Positions 33,787 through 36,850 of a DNA stretch of 36,850 nucleotides are shown piece after piece. Location of the stretch: positions 1-36,850 of the forward strand of contig JAHJGB010000004.1 in the NCBI GenBank assembly GCA_018824725.1. The letters are read 5' to 3'. A program made the translations under genes and the position numbers. Every line of letters begins with the position of its first letter. Position 1 is the stretch's first letter. The DNA is from Candidatus Omnitrophota bacterium (GTDB lineage Bacteria > Omnitrophota > Gorgyraeia > Gorgyraeales > Gorgyraeaceae). The notes below the pieces were generated by a model. That model saw only the letters and a list, made by a program, of their open reading frames with translations, ran no database searches and was not told the DNA's origin.

Positions 33787-36700
33787 TTAAACCGTTGCTT
33801 TTCTATTTATTATACCATATATTTTTCTTTGAATAAATATTAATAATTGTTTCGGGGTAAGCGCCGCATTGTTCAAATCTTCAAATATCATATAAACACT
33901 TGGAACTAAAAATAATGTCATAATGGTAGAAGACGTCAGGCCTCCGATAACAGTTATCGCGAGAGGAGACCACAGGTTTGCGGATTCGCTTCTATCAAAT
34001 GCCATTGGCACAAGGCCAAGTATTGTCGTAGAAGTAGTCATAAATATCGGCCTGAACCTGCCTTCGCCGGCCATTATAGTTGCGCGCAGTATTTCAGGAT
34101 ACTTGTCTTTTTTTCCGCCGTTTGCCTTTATCCTTAAAAAATTAATCCTGTCGACTAAAATGATTGCGTTATTAACAACTATTCCAGCCAGCATTATAGC
34201 GCCTATAATAACCCCTCTTGATATAGGCTTATGCGATATATAAAGGGCTGAGGCCACTCCTATTATCGCAAGCGGCACTGAAAAAAGTATTACAAAAGGC
34301 TGGCTGAATGATTCAAACAAAGATGCCAGCACCATAAAAACCAATAATAACGTTATCCATAAAACACCTGGCATCTGGACATGCGGCTGCTTAAGAGAAA
34401 AAGGAAACGCTGACAGCTCTTTTTCATTTCTTATATTCCTCTCATAGTCTCCCCCTACCCTCCAGTAATAATCCTTAGGTAGTTCCATATCAGCCAGGCT
34501 GGCCTTTACTTTATCCACTGCCTTTTGTAAAGACCCTTTAGAAACCATAGCTGTTATATGCACAACCCTTGTTTTATTCTTTCTTATAATCTCGCTCATC
34601 CCAATATCAGGCACAAAATCCGCAATCTGTTCTAAAAGTACCGGATCGCCCTCGGGAGTATAGATAGCAAGTCTCCTTACATCATCCAATTTTTCCCTGT
34701 ATTTTTTTTGCAGTCTGGTAACCGTCTCTATCTCTCTTGCTTCAGTATGAAAAAGCGTAGCCCTCAAGCCTCTTATCTCCCCATGTAAAGTCTCTGCCGC
34801 ATCCTGGGTTGTAAATCCAAATGAACCTGCTTGCTGTTTATCTATTTTAACAAGCCATTCAGGCCTGCCGCTTATCCTGGACATCCTTATATCCTGAAGG
34901 CCGTCTATGCTTCCAAGCCTTGTCGCTATTGAAATAGCAGTCTCTTTTAATACCTTGTAATCATACCCATAAAGGTCCATAGTAAGTTCTTTAAGCCCGC
35001 TTTCTTCTAATTCTGAAAAATATATAAAACCTCCTTTATAGCGCCTTGCAACAGCGTCTCCTTCCAGGCGTATCGCATCCATTACTTCCTTGGTAGAACT
35101 GGACCTGTTTTTAATAGGCACCAATTTAACATATATCTTAGAAGACCACGGCTCAATCCTGGACGTGAATGTCTTTATCTCTTTTATCTGAACCAGCCTC
35201 TCCTCCAGTTCCTTTACCATCTTATCTGTAACATCCAGTTTAGCGCCTGGCTCCAGCTCAACAAAAATTGTAAAGCGGCCCTCTTCTGCCTCTACCATAA
35301 ACTCTTTATCTATCCTCATTCCAAAAAATACAGCAACTCCTAATGCTAAAAATGCAACAGTGACCAATAGATACCTGAACCTGAGAGCTGTGATCAGGCT
35401 TTTTCGATATAAAGTTTTTATTTTGCTGGCTATGCTCTTTTTTGACGCCTTTTGTTCTTTCTTTTCAATTGGTTTACGCGCCATCTGGCTCAATAGAGTG
35501 GGCACCAGCGTCATTGCCACGAACAAACTTGTCAAAAGAGAGTAGGTAACAGTAAATGCGAGCCCGCTCCACAGCATCCTTGTTTCTTTATTAACAAACA
35601 CGAACGGAAGAAATACTATGACAGTGGTAACAGTGGAAGCGACTATTGCCAGCCCTATCTCTGATGCTCCTTCTATAACCGCATTCCTATCCTTTTCTCT
35701 CCAGCCCGCGAGAGGCAAAATTCCTGACCTTTTTTTATCCACATTATCAAGCACTACTATTGAGTTATCTATAAGCATGCCTATGCCGAGCGCAAGGCCG
35801 CTCAATGTCATCACATTCAGAGAAAGCCTCTGAAAATACATCAGGATAAATGTAAACATAACCGAGATCGGAATAGTAACTGCTATTATAAATGTAGGCC
35901 TCAGATCCCTCAGCGTCAATAAAAGTATCAGCACTGCAAGGAACGCGCCGATTACAAGAGAGCTCCTGACAGCGTCTATGGCATCATTTATGACATCTGC
36001 CTGGTTAAGTGTGTTCTTTATATAAATATTCTTGTCTATTATATTCTTGATCTGATTAAGTTCTTTTTTTATGCCGCCTACTACTTTTATGGTGTTAGCT
36101 GTGGACTCCTTCTGGATATATATTGAGACAACAGGCTCTATGTCTGTCCTGGCATAGCTCGAAGGCTCCAGGAAAGAATCCTTTACAGTAGCCACATCCT
36201 TAAGCTTTATCACAGAACCCTGAGGGGTTACGCTGACGCCGATATTTTCTATATCTTTGATATTCTTAAATATACCTATGGCCCTTATCAGATATTTATT
36301 CTTTCCCCTCGGGAGGTCACCCAAAAGAAGGCTAAAATTATTAGCGCCCAAAGAACTTACCACGTAATCGATAGGCACATGGTGCGCCTGAAGCCTTGAT
36401 TGGTCTATCTCAACAAGAATCTTTCTTTCCCTGCCTCCGTATATATCAACATTTGCCACGCCTTCTATCCTTAATATCCTCTCCTTGATCTGTTCGTCTA
36501 CAATCCTCCTGAGCGTTTCTACCGTATGTACCTTGCTGGTAACCGCAAGTATCATTATAGGAGTATCAGACTCTTTATATTGGGCCAATATCGGCTTTTC
36601 AATTTCCTTTGGGAGTTTATCTTTTATTTTGGAAAATTTTTCTCTTGTTTCCAGCGCGGCAAAATCCATATTAATGCCTGGTTCAAATTCAAGCCAGATC

Positions 36701-36850
36701 CTGGATTCGCCTGCCTTTGATGTGGAATAGATATTTTCAAGATGCGTTACGGTAGACACTGCCTCTTCTATGGGCTTGGTTACCATGCTTTCTACTTCCT
36801 GCGGAGGCATTCCTCCTCTTACTTCTATTATTATGCTTATATCCCCGTAG
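33787..36850 (-). CDS. RND (AcrB/HAE-type) transporter, 5' end beyond the right edge
   Basis: PQEVESMVTKPIEEAVSTVTHLENIYSTSKAGESRIWLEF, GLALGIGMLIDNSIVVLDNVDK, ITVIGGLTSSTIMTLFLVPSVY; the reading frame continues as YGDISIIIEVRGG to base 36850. Confidence 0.95.
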   Translation of the reverse strand, partial: YGDISIIIEVRGGMPPQEVESMVTKPIEEAVSTVTHLENIYSTSKAGESRIWLEFEPGINMDFAALETREKFSKIKDKLPKEIEKPILAQYKESDTPIMILAVTSKVHTVETLRRIVDEQIKERILRIEGVANVDIYGGRERKILVEIDQSRLQAHHVPIDYVVSSLGANNFSLLLGDLPRGKNKYLIRAIGIFKNIKDIENIGVSVTPQGSVIKLKDVATVKDSFLEPSSYARTDIEPVVSIYIQKESTANTIKVVGGIKKELNQIKNIIDKNIYIKNTLNQADVINDAIDAVRSSLVIGAFLAVLILLLTLRDLRPTFIIAVTIPISVMFTFILMYFQRLSLNVMTLSGLALGIGMLIDNSIVVLDNVDKKRSGILPLAGWREKDRNAVIEGASEIGLAIVASTVTTVIVFLPFVFVNKETRMLWSGLAFTVTYSLLTSLFVAMTLVPTLLSQMARKPIEKKEQKASKKSIASKIKTLYRKSLITALRFRYLLVTVAFLALGVAVFFGMRIDKEFMVEAEEGRFTIFVELEPGAKLDVTDKMVKELEERLVQIKEIKTFTSRIEPWSSKIYVKLVPIKNRSSSTKEVMDAIRLEGDAVARRYKGGFIYFSELEESGLKELTMDLYGYDYKVLKETAISIATRLGSIDGLQDIRMSRISGRPEWLVKIDKQQAGSFGFTTQDAAETLHGEIRGLRATLFHTEAREIETVTRLQKKYREKLDDVRRLAIYTPEGDPVLLEQIADFVPDIGMSEIIRKNKTRVVHITAMVSKGSLQKAVDKVKASLADMELPKDYYWRVGGDYERNIRNEKELSAFPFSLKQPHVQMPGVLWITLLLVFMVLASLFESFSQPFVILFSVPLAIIGVASALYISHKPISRGVIIGAIMLAGIVVNNAIILVDRINFLRIKANGGKKDKYPEILRATIMAGEGRFRPIFMTTSTTILGLVPMAFDRSESANLWSPLAITVIGGLTSSTIMTLFLVPSVYMIFEDLNNAALTPKQLLIFIQRKIYGIINRKATV

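Noticed and set aside
22-36730. Plus-strand ORFs in the six-frame track (e.g. 22..681, 10447..11178, 31536..32324, 33030..33665)
   Set aside because: All lie antisense to well-supported minus-strand genes and their translations show no recognisable family motifs; shadow ORFs

Overview
All supportable genes lie on the minus strand and fall into three blocks. (i) The right part (~30.4-36.85 kb) carries an RND transporter that runs off the right edge, a membrane-anchored coiled-coil protein, GspF/PilC and two prepilin-like proteins. (ii) The middle (24.0-30.3 kb) is housekeeping: a divergent YchF-type GTPase, PurH, FolC, MnmE and FolE. (iii) The left part (0-23.9 kb) is a Wzx/Wzy-type exopolysaccharide cluster: beta-barrel protein, Wza-like export protein, Wzz/BY-kinase, HTH-HD-GYP protein, two Wzy/WaaL-family proteins (one apparently truncated), Wzx, glycosyltransferases, BioF2/FemAB-like acetyltransferase, polysaccharide deacetylase, DUF362 protein, heparinase II/III-like protein, AlgD-like GDP-mannose dehydrogenase, a cellulase-like glycoside hydrolase and an initiating sugar transferase. 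No rRNA, tRNA or CRISPR was recognised. The most unusual content is not a gene but a dense set of unrelated small palindromic or short-unit repeats. These include: a ~110 bp dispersed repeat in two copies, one with a further palindrome nested inside; a ~260 bp MITE-like inverted-repeat element; a 170-nt nested hairpin filling most of the purH-folC gap; a TTCCGCG-rich repeat pair; and an identical 34-nt heptamer array inside both mnmE and folC. Several are read through in frame. In three cases they form an N-terminal extension directly before a signal peptide or prepilin segment. A heparinase II/III reading frame is also split by an apparent single-A deletion, and its N-terminal part is fused to a double glycosyltransferase ORF. 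The lineage looks like an uncultured Gram-negative bacterium (possibly Omnitrophota), but that is only an impression.
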